From NCBI GenBank assembly GCA_030616165.1, contig JAUWXV010000070.1, positions 1-14,954 on the forward strand: DNA of 14,954 nt. The letters run 5' to 3'. The notes beneath the pieces are model-generated. The model saw nothing but the letters and a program-made list of their open reading frames with translations, ran no database searches and was not told the DNA's origin. Shown here piece after piece: positions 1 through 6,191 of this stretch. This DNA is from a bacterium. GTDB taxonomy: Bacteria > SM23-31 > JAUVVT01. Position numbers and translations under genes: made by a program. The first letter of the stretch is position 1. Each line of letters opens with the position of its first letter.

Positions 1-8
1 TTTTCAAT

Positions 9-20
9 CCCCTCCTTTCT
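9..20 (-). promoter_or_regulatory. Strong ribosome binding site of a gene that starts at or beyond the left edge
   Basis: Read on the minus strand this is AGAAAGGAGGGG, a near-perfect Shine-Dalgarno sequence. Only eight bases remain before the window edge, so the start codon is either a TTG at 5-7 or, more likely, just outside the window. The same AATAGAAAGGAG-type leader precedes the next two minus-strand genes at about 716 and 2697. This is the only visible trace of the neighbouring gene, and its product cannot be named. Confidence 0.55.
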
Positions 21-215
21 AATAGACAGGCAACTAATTATTGATAATAGAGTTGGCTAGCCCGAAGGGAAAGGGAGGGAATCGATCGCAGAGTTTGTCG
101 TCCCCTCTCTCTATCAGATCTCTATTGCCACGAGTACATCGGAAGAGCCGTCCAATTTGTAACCATCTGCTGCTTGAGTTCCATGAGTGACTTCACGCTA
201 GTGTCGTTGCTGCCC
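21..215. other. Spacer between the left-edge gene and the ATC-hydrolase-like gene
   Basis: This is about 195 bases with no supported gene. It is visibly richer in G and C than spacers further right. An imperfect inverted repeat is present (GAGGGA at 75-80 against TCCCCTC at 101-107), followed on the minus strand by C/T-rich sequence without a clean T-run, so it is not called a terminator. An open frame of 36 codons on the minus strand (122-232) overlaps the end of the next gene but has no ribosome binding site. Confidence 0.4.
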
Positions 216-716
216 TTACTTCTGAAGCTCATAAACCCACTCGCAGTATGGGTCGCCACGGGGCATAGCTTTAGTTAAGGTTACGGTCAATTTGGGATTG
301 AGGACCTTAGCAAGGCCATTATTCCAGGCATGATCTCCAACAGAACAAATGTCGTCCGAAATCCCAAGTTCCTTCGTCCTGTTCCACCAAGGACACTCGG
401 TGCATCTTACCATTGCTTTTCCCTCTGTCGCCTCCACTGTCTCAAATTTTAACTCGGGACCCATTATCACAGTGGCAACTAACGGGGCTGTCGCAGCTAT
501 TGATTCAGCATCGTCACCAGATAGGCCAAGGGAATCTGCAATCTGTTTAGAAGCCTTCCCCGCCTCGTTCCAGATTTGTCTAAGTACCTCATTGTACCTC
601 TCCCGGCCAACTCCATCTAGCAGTGCCTTCGATAAAGCCATTGCCGCGCCTGTCAGTGCATGAGTGGCGATGGTCCACTTAGTTTCCGCCAGAACTTTTT
701 CCACACCTTCAGCCAT
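216..716 (-). CDS. ATC hydrolase-like (L-2-amino-thiazoline-4-carboxylate hydrolase family) four-cysteine protein
   Basis: This is a cytosolic protein of 166 residues with no signal peptide or membrane segment. The first 90 residues are mostly helical (ATHALTGAAMALSKALLDG). The second half has the cysteine pattern C105-x2-C108, C124, C158 and ends in RGDPYCEWVYEL. A late D/GD-x-C motif of this kind is, from memory of the families, typical of the L-2-amino-thiazoline-4-carboxylate hydrolase family, many members of which have no proven activity; V4R-type sensor domains are a second candidate. The start is set at the ATG at 716 because AGAAAGGAGGTGAC lies 8 bases before it. The longer frame starts at a GTG at 752 and would encode the ribosome binding site. 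Four cysteines suggest metal or redox binding (inference). Its GC content is higher than that of the right half of the window. Confidence 0.6.
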   Translation of the reverse strand: MAEGVEKVLAETKWTIATHALTGAAMALSKALLDGVGRERYNEVLRQIWNEAGKASKQIADSLGLSGDDAESIAATAPLVATVIMGPELKFETVEATEGKAMVRCTECPWWNRTKELGISDDICSVGDHAWNNGLAKVLNPKLTVTLTKAMPRGDPYCEWVYELQK

Positions 717-720
717 TTTT

Positions 721-734
721 GTCACCTCCTTTCT
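721..734 (-). promoter_or_regulatory. Ribosome binding site that fixes the start at 716
   Basis: On the minus strand the sequence is AGAAAGGAGGTGAC, with GGAGG 8 bases from the ATG at 716. This is an almost complete complement of the 16S anti-Shine-Dalgarno. It rules out the upstream GTG at 752, which has AGGAG directly abutting it with no spacing. Confidence 0.75.
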
Positions 735-741
735 ATTTTTT

Positions 742-795
742 AAAAAGGGCACCTCCTACTAAAAGGAAAAGATTTATGCATTTGACGCCCTTTTT
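742..795 (-). terminator. Possible weak, bidirectional intrinsic terminator of the nucleotidase gene
   Basis: AAAAAGGGC at 742-750 and GCCCTTTTT at 787-795 form a perfect 9-bp inverted repeat in A-tract/T-tract arrangement on both strands. It lies directly after the stop of the nucleotidase gene. The GC core is only four pairs and the loop is about 36 bases, so termination would be weak. It may simply be chance pairing. Confidence 0.3.
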
Positions 796-798
796 TAG

Positions 799-2697
799 TT
801 ATTTTATCAACACCATCTTTTTGGTTAAGGTTTTCTTTTCAGTTGTTAACCTATAGAAATAAATAGCTGAAGCCATATTAGATGCATCCCAAATAATTGA
901 ATATTCACCTGGCTGCTGATTTTCATTGATTAACGTTGTTACACGCTGTCCTAAGATGTTAAATATATCCAACCTCACATCTGATGCTGCCGGGATGGAA
1001 TACTTAATTGTTGTTACCGGATTAAATGGATTGGGATAGTTTTGAGAAAGACTATAGGTCATAGGCAAAGCCCGTTCAGCATCTTCGGCATAGATACCGG
1101 TAGCATAGGTATCAATCACCCTTCCTTCAACCCTGGCAACCGTCGTGTCTATCGGAGAATGTTCTATAATATAATCCCTGACCACATTATATTCTAAAAG
1201 TGTTGTTTCCTGGATGTCAGAGACTTCAACATGAGCCACATTTTCAAGAAATTCCGGGCGGAAAGGTCCTGCCGTAACAGAGTAAGTGCCCATTAAATTA
1301 ATGGGTAGTTCTCCTATCAATACACTTTGTATCCTACTCCCTATCTCCTGACTGGGGTCATAAGTGTAGGTCATACCTGAGACCTGTAGAAGATAAGAAT
1401 ATTCCACCTCTATATTAGAAAGAGTAAATTCGAGCCCCTTCAAAAGTTCTAAACCAGTAATATTAAATGTGACCAATTTGAAACCGAGACCTGTTACCAA
1501 ATCATATCCCAAAGGAACAACCCGGAAAATTTCAGCAGGGGTTATATGCCCTTCCCAAATTTTTTGGGCTACGAAACCGTTTGCTGTAAGCGCGATATCC
1601 GTATTAGTCGCAGCCCGATAAGCATCAGTGACCAGATTCCCAAGTTGTGTGTCTTTTTTATAACCTGCTCCGCTTTCATTGTCCAGGTCAATTGCCACCT
1701 CGGCAACTACAGTCTCATAAACATCACCATACCTAATGTCAGTATTGATACTGTCCACAAATTGTTGTATCAAAGCCCCGATAATTGGATCGGGCACCAC
1801 AGTTTCATTTACAGGGATTAATCCAAAGTCTATAACGTTGATGCCGACGGCTTCGGACCACTCGAATGTCAGTTTCCCAACATGTGCCCCGTGAGCTCCC
1901 GCCTGAACGATGTAGGTTTTCTTCCCTGATATTAGATTTTGTACTTCAACGGGCAATGGTGTCAGGTCAGGGGAATGACCGCCAACAATGATATCAATTC
2001 CCGGAACTGCGGCTGCCAAAGCCATGTCATAAATTAGACCGAGATGTGAAAGAAGGATAATTACCTGGCACCCATCCAGCTTGAGGGTAGTGACCATTTC
2101 TACGGCTTTAGTGACCGCAGTGTCCACTACAACCGGGGATGGAAGGGAAAGGATATTGGTTTCTTCGGTTGTCAGTCCGAATATTCCGACCTTGGTCGAG
2201 CCAAATGTCCTGGTTGTATAGGCATTCACGAAAGGTTCCAAAATATCTGCCCCTGGAGCTGAAAAGTCGAGATTAGCAGATAAAATAGGGAATCCTTGTA
2301 GAGGAAATCCAGCCCCTGCAAGAGTGTTAATTAGGGCCAATGGGGATAAATCAAACTCGTGATTACCCAGAGTCATAGCATCGAAACCAAGGGTCTTCAT
2401 AAGCATTAAATCGGCTACTCCAAAAAATTTGTTGAACATGAAATCACCAATAAAAATATCTCCAGCGTGGAGCAATAGAACATTAGATTCTGATGCCTTG
2501 ATTTGATTGATGACAGTGCTTATCCGTGCGAAACCGCCAATAGTCCCAAACCCAGACTCGTCTTTTGGACCAAATGGTAAGAGATAAGCATGGGTATCGT
2601 TCAGGTGAGCGACAGTTATTGTATCCGCATTAGCCCAAAGAGCTTTAGAGCCTATGAGAAGAAATCCGACGACGAAAATTATTATAAACCTTTTCAT
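799..2697 (-). CDS. Secreted 5'-nucleotidase/2',3'-cyclic phosphodiesterase family protein with type IX sorting domain
   Basis: This 632-residue protein would hydrolyse nucleotides or related phosphate esters outside the inner membrane, probably to scavenge phosphate and nucleosides. A signal peptide covers about residues 1-24 (MKRFIIIFVVGFLLIG...). The metallophosphatase domain follows, with NDTH (D34, H36), AGD (D80), GNHEFD (111-116), SHLG (H218) and GGHS (H241), the full two-metal ligand set. The 5'-nucleotidase C-terminal domain lies at about 330-530 (NLVTDAYRAATNTDIALTANG). Residues 548-632 are a FlgD/type IX sorting module (NYPNPFNPVTTIKYSIP, LGQRV, IYFYRL, KKMVLIK), so the protein is predicted to be exported and surface-anchored or released. 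The ATG follows AGAAAGGAGTG at 2705-2715. No type IX secretion genes are in the window. The precise substrate is unknown. Confidence 0.9.
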   Translation of the reverse strand: MKRFIIIFVVGFLLIGSKALWANADTITVAHLNDTHAYLLPFGPKDESGFGTIGGFARISTVINQIKASESNVLLLHAGDIFIGDFMFNKFFGVADLMLMKTLGFDAMTLGNHEFDLSPLALINTLAGAGFPLQGFPILSANLDFSAPGADILEPFVNAYTTRTFGSTKVGIFGLTTEETNILSLPSPVVVDTAVTKAVEMVTTLKLDGCQVIILLSHLGLIYDMALAAAVPGIDIIVGGHSPDLTPLPVEVQNLISGKKTYIVQAGAHGAHVGKLTFEWSEAVGINVIDFGLIPVNETVVPDPIIGALIQQFVDSINTDIRYGDVYETVVAEVAIDLDNESGAGYKKDTQLGNLVTDAYRAATNTDIALTANGFVAQKIWEGHITPAEIFRVVPLGYDLVTGLGFKLVTFNITGLELLKGLEFTLSNIEVEYSYLLQVSGMTYTYDPSQEIGSRIQSVLIGELPINLMGTYSVTAGPFRPEFLENVAHVEVSDIQETTLLEYNVVRDYIIEHSPIDTTVARVEGRVIDTYATGIYAEDAERALPMTYSLSQNYPNPFNPVTTIKYSIPAASDVRLDIFNILGQRVTTLINENQQPGEYSIIWDASNMASAIYFYRLTTEKKTLTKKMVLIK

Positions 2698-2704
2698 TTC
2701 TTTA

Positions 2705-2715
2705 CACTCCTTTCT
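2705..2715 (-). promoter_or_regulatory. Ribosome binding site of the nucleotidase gene
   Basis: AGAAAGGAGTG on the minus strand, with GGAG about 9 bases before the ATG at 2697. It belongs to the same AATAGAAAGGAG leader type seen at 9-23 and 721-737. Confidence 0.65.
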
Positions 2716-2837
2716 ATTTTCAATAATGAAAAAAATTTAAGAAAAGGGAAAAATCATTCCCTTGTAATTATAAAAATGATATTAAAAATTATATACTTAA
2801 AAGCCACCCTGCAGAGGTTTAGTTCGACGTGTTATTT

Positions 2838-2854
2838 ACGAAACAAATGTTCGT
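2838..2854. promoter_or_regulatory. Palindrome ACGAA-N7-TTCGT upstream of the nucleotidase gene
   Basis: ACGAA at 2838-2842 and TTCGT at 2850-2854 form an inverted repeat about 140 bases before the nucleotidase start. It resembles an operator; the inner sequence GAAAC-N4-GTTCG is close to the CGAAC-N4-GTTCG box of Gram-positive-type LexA, but two of the ten fixed positions differ. A TATAAT-like -10 element lies nearby on the minus strand, without a clear -35. Confidence 0.25.
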
Positions 2855-2940
2855 TTACCCATATTAAAAAATTTTAAGGGTTTTACTAAATTTTATCTCG
2901 AAAATAGCGTCCTATCATACGGCATAAATTTTAATCATTA

Positions 2941-3064
2941 GGGTGAACCCGAAGGGCAGGCAAGTTCACCCCTACGCAGTTTGCGTAGGGGCGGATTTAC
3001 CCGCCCTCATTATAAGGGCGAAACCAAAGGACAAGCCCAAAGGACAGGCAAGTTCGCCCCTACG
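2941..3064. repeat. Two degenerate copies of a GGGYGAA...CAAGTTCRCCCCTACG intergenic repeat
   Basis: Copy one (2941-2976) and copy two (about 3016-3064) both run from GGGYGAAMCC through AGGRCAGGCAAGTTC to CRCCCCTACG. In each copy the ends GGGYGAA and TTCRCCC are inverted repeats of one another, so each can fold as a hairpin. Between them lies a 10-bp perfect hairpin (2969-2991) and an overlapping GGGCGG/CCGCCC pair (2989-2994 and 3001-3006). No gene is supported here. Confidence 0.7.
2969..2991. repeat. Perfect 10-bp hairpin with 3-base loop
   Basis: CCCCTACGCA (2969-2978) pairs exactly with TGCGTAGGGG (2982-2991) around the loop GTT. It joins the first copy of the surrounding repeat to a GGCGGATTTACCCGCC segment and is part of the same repeat cluster. 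There is no T-run on either side, so it is not called a terminator. Confidence 0.7.
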
Positions 3065-3100
3065 TGGGAATTTATCAGATACTATAAATATAACTACCTT

Positions 3101-3184
3101 TTGTCATTCCCGTGAAAACGGGAATCCAGAGCTAGAACTTATTTAAAACACAATACTGGATTCCCACTTTCGTGGGAATGACAA
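3101..3184. repeat. Nested palindromic repeat of the TTGTCATTCCCG...CGGGAATCCAG type
   Basis: The left arm (3101-3129) and right arm (3156-3184) are 29-base inverted repeats that agree at about 25 positions, separated by 26 AT-rich bases. Each arm is itself a small hairpin, ATTCCC...GGGAAT. This sequence type is known as a dispersed intergenic element in many bacteria. It resembles the MITE-like or dRS3-like class and carries no gene. Confidence 0.85.
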
Positions 3185-3466
3185 CTCTTGCTAATGATTT
3201 TTTTGATTATTTCTAAAAAAGTATTTTTATGAAACTCTTGTTTAGTATATAGCAAATTTAACAAAAAATCAAGTTATTTTATAAATTTTTTAAAAAAATC
3301 CTTACAAAAAAAATTTTCAATATAAGTTATATTTGAAAAAACTGTCGAAAAAGTCATAAAATGGACGATTTCAAAAAAATCTTTCTTCTATATAAAAAAA
3401 TACATAATTAAGTTAGTTATGATGAGAATATCACCCAAGGGAGCGATAAAAAGTAAAGTTTAAAAT
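3185..3466. other. AT-rich spacer downstream of the two-domain methyltransferase gene
   Basis: About 280 bases with runs of A and T and no coding frame worth naming. The only recognisable structure is a 33-base stretch at 3241-3273 that recurs at 6509-6541. Confidence 0.5.
3241..3273. repeat. AT-rich dispersed repeat, copy 1
   Basis: This 33-base stretch contains TATATAGCAAATTTAAC followed by AAAAATCAA. It matches 6509-6541 at 28 of 33 positions without gaps. Both copies lie 100-200 bases beyond the 3' end of a minus-strand gene. Low complexity raises the chance of coincidental similarity. Confidence 0.45.
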
Positions 3467-4483
3467 TTATTTTTTTATTTTTCTACCTATAATCAGGGTT
3501 GTACCGAAGTCAGTATCTTTTCTTATGATGTTGTGTAAGTTAGCCGTTTCCATCCACAGGCGGACTTCGGATTCGGTATATGTATCTCCGGATTTTGTTC
3601 CCACCAGCATATTCAATGAAAAGAGAGCACCGAAAGGAGGGCTTGTCCTATCTTCATCCATAATAAAATCCTGCACCACAACTTGTCCCTCCGGATTCAG
3701 AGCTTTTGAACATTTCCGTATCAAATTTCGGTTTTCTTTGATAGAATTACTATGTATTATTGCTGAGAGGAATACCAGGTCGAATCCGCTACCCAGATTG
3801 TCAACATTATAATCTCCGACCACAGTTTCCACTTTTTCTGAAAGTTTTTCCTGCTCGACATAATTTTTTGTGAGAGGAATCACATTCTGAAGGTCAAATA
3901 CTACCGCTTTTATGCCTTCTCCGGCTCGGACAAAAGCCATAGAGTAAATTCCGGAGCCTCCCCCAACATCCAGTACGCGTGAAACGCCAGAGAGGTCGAG
4001 CATGTCAACTAATTCCGCAGCCTGATTGTACGCGCGTGCGTGCATAGCAGCGATAAATGCACTCAGCCACTTTTCACCTGTCTCATTCACATGTTGGTCT
4101 AACACGGATTTGCCATGACGAACCGCTTGCGTTAGAGTGCTCCAAGTATCCCAGAGGTTCACCAGATGCATCATGCCTGCCATAAAATCAGGTTTCCCCT
4201 TTATAAAAAACCGTGAGGCTAAGGGAGTGTTTGAGAATTTGCCTTCCTTTTTCTCCAGGATGCCCATTGCGCATAGTGCATTCATCAATCGCTCGGTGGC
4301 ACGTCTGTCAGTTCCTAACATATCAGCAACTTCAATTGCAGATTTACTTTCCTCACCCAAGGCTGTGAACAGTTCCAGTTCGTAAGCTGTCAGCAGAACC
4401 CGGCTTCTCTGAAACGCCCGTGCTATCTCACTAATGCTATCCGGAGAGAGAGCATCCTCCGCTTGCAAATCGTTTATGCTCAT
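3467..4483 (-). CDS. SAM-dependent O-methyltransferase with N-terminal dimerisation/winged-helix domain (acetylserotonin O-methyltransferase-like)
   Basis: About 338 residues, the usual length of plant-type/acetylserotonin O-methyltransferase homologues, which methylate small phenolic or other acceptors. Counting from the longer start at 4492, residues 20-100 form the dimerisation/winged-helix domain (LLTAYELELFTALGE, RRATERLMNALCAMGIL). The SAM fold begins at DVGGGSG (175-181), with the acidic ribose-binding residue in FDL (D200) and a later GDY (226-228). The usual catalytic region LHDW appears as IIHSNS, so His247 is kept but the following Asp is not. The start is taken at the ATG at 4483 because AAAAAGGATG directly abuts the ATG at 4492; either is possible. 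GC content is above that of the right half of the window. The acceptor is unknown, and members of this fold can also perform other reactions. Confidence 0.8.
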   Translation of the reverse strand: MSINDLQAEDALSPDSISEIARAFQRSRVLLTAYELELFTALGEESKSAIEVADMLGTDRRATERLMNALCAMGILEKKEGKFSNTPLASRFFIKGKPDFMAGMMHLVNLWDTWSTLTQAVRHGKSVLDQHVNETGEKWLSAFIAAMHARAYNQAAELVDMLDLSGVSRVLDVGGGSGIYSMAFVRAGEGIKAVVFDLQNVIPLTKNYVEQEKLSEKVETVVGDYNVDNLGSGFDLVFLSAIIHSNSIKENRNLIRKCSKALNPEGQVVVQDFIMDEDRTSPPFGALFSLNMLVGTKSGDTYTESEVRLWMETANLHNIIRKDTDFGTTLIIGRKIKK

Positions 4484-4589
4484 TGAATTCATCCTTTTTC
4501 TTTTCTTAAAAACAACTTTGAAGATTTATTCAGATTTTTGAGTTTTAGCAATATTGTGTTTAATTTATTAAAAGTTTTCAAAGTATCAA

Positions 4590-4662
4590 AACTTCGGGAA
4601 TTGAGTGACCTCAATATATCGTGAGAACAGCAAACTCACCATTAGGCGAAGTAGTTCAAATC
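4590..4662 (-). repeat. 3' element of the NicO-like gene with two internal hairpins
   Basis: The plus strand has AACTTCG (4590-4596), then hairpins TTGAG/CTCAA (4601-4614) and GTGAG/CTCAC (4621-4639), then TTAGGCGAAG-N4-TCAAATC (4642-4662), which touches the stop codon of the NicO-like gene. The flanks AACTTCG and GGCGAAG-N4-TCAAATC recur, without the hairpin insert, at 5511-5542 after the small methyltransferase gene. It may act as a 3' end or boundary element. There is no T-run typical of an intrinsic terminator. Confidence 0.5.
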
Positions 4663-5373
4663 TCACAGTCCCAAAAACTTGATTGCACCTCCACAAAGTA
4701 AAATTGTCAAGCCAGCCAATGCATGAGAATATTTTTCAAATTTCCGAAGTGATAAGTTTGATAACCCGTAAAACGAAGCAAAAACTATAAACAACATCGT
4801 TACAATAGTCGTCAATCCAAAAATAGACACAACTATTACTACATTTATTATACTACCCTTGGCTGCCGGATACATCACAAGAGGAATTAATGGTTCACAA
4901 GGACCAAATATAAATATTATAAAAAGAATCCAAGGTGTTAAACCGCCAGACTTCGGGTCGTGTACGTGAGAATGGCCTCCAGTATGCTTATGAGAGTGTA
5001 AATGGTCATCTCCATTTTCATGCAGATGTAGATGTTTATGGGGGCGACTGCGAATCGCTCTGTGCATTCCCCAGATGAAATATGTAACACCAAATGCAAT
5101 AAGAAGCCAAGCGGCTAATTCACCCCGAAATGACTCGACTGCTTCCAATTTGAAAACAGCAATACCCAGAAAGATGCCTATAAATCCTAAAACAACAGAA
5201 CTTAATACATGACCAATTCCACACAGAAACGTAATCACAGCAGTCTTCATACTGCTCCATTGTCTTGCTTTGGATAAGACAATGAAGGGTAAATAATGGT
5301 CTGGTCCCAGGATAGTATGAACAAATCCTATAGTCACAGCTGTTCCCGCTAAAATAACAAATTCGTTTGACAC
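4663..5373 (-). CDS. NicO/UreH-like (TauE/SafE-related) metal transporter with His-rich loop
   Basis: 236 residues with about six hydrophobic segments, an inner-membrane protein. The first helix carries HTILGPDH (19-26), a variant of the HX4DH motif of nickel/cobalt permeases with one extra residue. The second helix has GIGH (H55), and FGPCEPLIP lies at about 156-164. A cytosolic or periplasmic loop at 112-139 has 11 histidines in 28 residues (HKHLHLH, HLHSHKH, HSHVHD), as in RcnA/NicO-type nickel or cobalt transporters, so divalent metal transport is the best inference; direction and metal are not shown. The start codon is GTG with AAGGA six bases before it. A TTCACC-N18-TATAAT promoter-like pair lies 57 bases upstream inside a dispersed repeat. 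Confidence 0.75.
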   Translation of the reverse strand: MSNEFVILAGTAVTIGFVHTILGPDHYLPFIVLSKARQWSSMKTAVITFLCGIGHVLSSVVLGFIGIFLGIAVFKLEAVESFRGELAAWLLIAFGVTYFIWGMHRAIRSRPHKHLHLHENGDDHLHSHKHTGGHSHVHDPKSGGLTPWILFIIFIFGPCEPLIPLVMYPAAKGSIINVVIVVSIFGLTTIVTMLFIVFASFYGLSNLSLRKFEKYSHALAGLTILLCGGAIKFLGL

Positions 5374-5393
5374 AGTTATTCCTTATTTAATTA

Positions 5394-5402
5394 TTCGCCT
5401 AA
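5394..5402. repeat. Right half of a 9-bp inverted repeat that brackets the NicO-like gene
   Basis: TTCGCCTAA here is the exact reverse complement of TTAGGCGAA at 4642-4650. The two sit 20 bases before the GTG start and 12 bases after the stop of the NicO-like gene. The continuing sequence CGCCTAACG fits the RYYYAAC half-site of integron attC sites, but a matching full attC was not found. Confidence 0.5.
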
Positions 5403-5420
5403 CGTGTTGCGGCTAAATAT

Positions 5421-5479
5421 AAAGACAATATTATAGGCTATTTTACTGGTAGAGGTGAAGAACACCTCCGCCAGCAGAA
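5421..5479 (-). repeat. Dispersed repeat with embedded TATAAT, copy 1 (59 bases)
   Basis: It aligns with 9643-9690: the first 25 bases match at 23 positions and the last 19 at 17 positions. The middle is 15 bases here against 4 there. The extra piece creates a perfect hairpin GAGGTG-AAGAA-CACCTC. On the minus strand both copies contain TATAAT in the context AAAATAGC-N-TATAAT, and here it is positioned to transcribe the NicO-like gene. Confidence 0.6.
5430..5459 (-). promoter_or_regulatory. Candidate promoter of the NicO-like gene
   Basis: TTCACC (5454-5459) and TATAAT (5430-5435) on the minus strand are 18 bases apart. The -10 box is perfect and the -35 box matches TTGACA at four of six positions. 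The element lies within the dispersed repeat, so the repeat may supply the promoter. Confidence 0.4.
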
Positions 5480-5510
5480 AATAACTTTCAGTAAGTTTAA
5501 AAAGTTCCGA

Positions 5511-5542
5511 AACTTCGAGATTTTGGCGAAGCACATCAAATC
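5511..5542 (-). repeat. 3' element of the small methyltransferase gene
   Basis: AACTTCG (5511-5517) is followed after a short loop by GGCGAAG-N4-TCAAATC (5525-5542). CTTCG and CGAAG form a hairpin. Both flanks are identical to those at 4590-4596 and 4645-4662 behind the NicO-like gene. It lies 33 bases beyond the stop of the small methyltransferase gene. Confidence 0.5.
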
Positions 5543-5575
5543 TTTTTATCCCTGTCAGCCGATGTCAGGTGAAAT

Positions 5576-6106
5576 CTATCCTACTTTCGAGAAACTATAT
5601 GTCCATTTGCCTTTTTTTAATAGTTTAAATAAGCCCGTATTTGTTACTTCGGGCAGTATTTCATCTTCTTTCATATGGTGGTCACTAAAAGATAAAATAG
5701 AACTTGGCTTCAGTATTCGATGTAACTCTGCTAATATTTCATTCGGCTCTTCAAATATATGAAAGACATCGTATAATAAGACAACATCAATAGTGGAGTT
5801 TTTCAATCCGGTTGCACAATCGGAACAAATAGTCTCTATATTTGTTATCCTCTTCTTCAAAGCACGTTTTTGAACAGTCTCAACAGCAAGGGGATGGATA
5901 TCCAAAGCATAAACCTTTCCAGACTCACCCACTAATTCACCGGCAGGGATTGAATAACTTCCGGAGCCGCAGCCGAAATCAAGTATATGAAATCCCGGTT
6001 GTATATCTACTTCCTTTAGTATCTTTTGCGGGGGAAAAAACAGGTCGCGAAATTTAAATAAAAGATACATGCCTTTTACGAAAATATTGCTCATTGGATT
6101 CTTCAA
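5576..6106 (-). CDS. Class I SAM-dependent methyltransferase (small, Methyltransf_11/25 type)
   Basis: 176 residues, cytosolic, with the core Rossmann fold only. The nucleotide-binding motif is LDFGCGSGSYS (DFGCGSG 43-49), followed by YALDIHP (D69, binds the SAM ribose), a segment ending ICSDCAT (about 93-99) and VVLLYDVFHIF (about 108-118). The N-terminal stretch KFRDLFFPPQKILKEVDIQPG is typical of a group of small bacterial methyltransferases of unknown acceptor. The frame opens with TTG at 6106, which has AAGGTAGGA a few bases before it. An in-frame ATG at 6094 (MSNIF) lacks a good ribosome binding site but is a natural-looking start. It is shorter at the C terminus than many relatives. 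Confidence 0.8.
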   Translation of the reverse strand: MKNPMSNIFVKGMYLLFKFRDLFFPPQKILKEVDIQPGFHILDFGCGSGSYSIPAGELVGESGKVYALDIHPLAVETVQKRALKKRITNIETICSDCATGLKNSTIDVVLLYDVFHIFEEPNEILAELHRILKPSSILSFSDHHMKEDEILPEVTNTGLFKLLKKGKWTYSFSKVG

Positions 6107-6191
6107 AGTCCTACCTTATAATGAACCTGACAGGTGATTTCTGTTTATATCTTAAGTACTTCGGATATACCTCATCGTAAATAAATTAAAG

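Noticed and set aside
122-232. 36-codon frame on the minus strand (MSFRSKGSND...)
   Set aside because: It overlaps the end of the four-cysteine gene, has no ribosome binding site and no recognisable protein pattern.
349-663. 104-codon frame on the plus strand, and similar long antisense frames at 7349-7693 and 10970-11236
   Set aside because: They are mirror frames of well-supported minus-strand genes with family motifs; none has a ribosome binding site or a plausible product.
717-752. Extended N terminus of the four-cysteine protein from a GTG at 752
   Set aside because: The extra codons are the Shine-Dalgarno sequence of the ATG at 716, and the GTG has its own AGGAG directly abutting with no spacing.
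2941-3064. CRISPR array
   Set aside because: Only two degenerate units with internal dyad structure and no regular spacers; no cas genes in the window.
2943-3146. Open frame of 67 codons on the plus strand
   Set aside because: It lies wholly in the repeat cluster; its tail CHSRENGNPE is the usual translation of the GTCATTCCCG palindrome. No ribosome binding site.
4642-5404. Canonical integron attC sites around the NicO-like gene
   Set aside because: Only one half-site (GCCTAAC) fits; the partners are ATTAGGC and TTTTGGC and the L-box pairs are not evident. Kept only as a cassette hypothesis.
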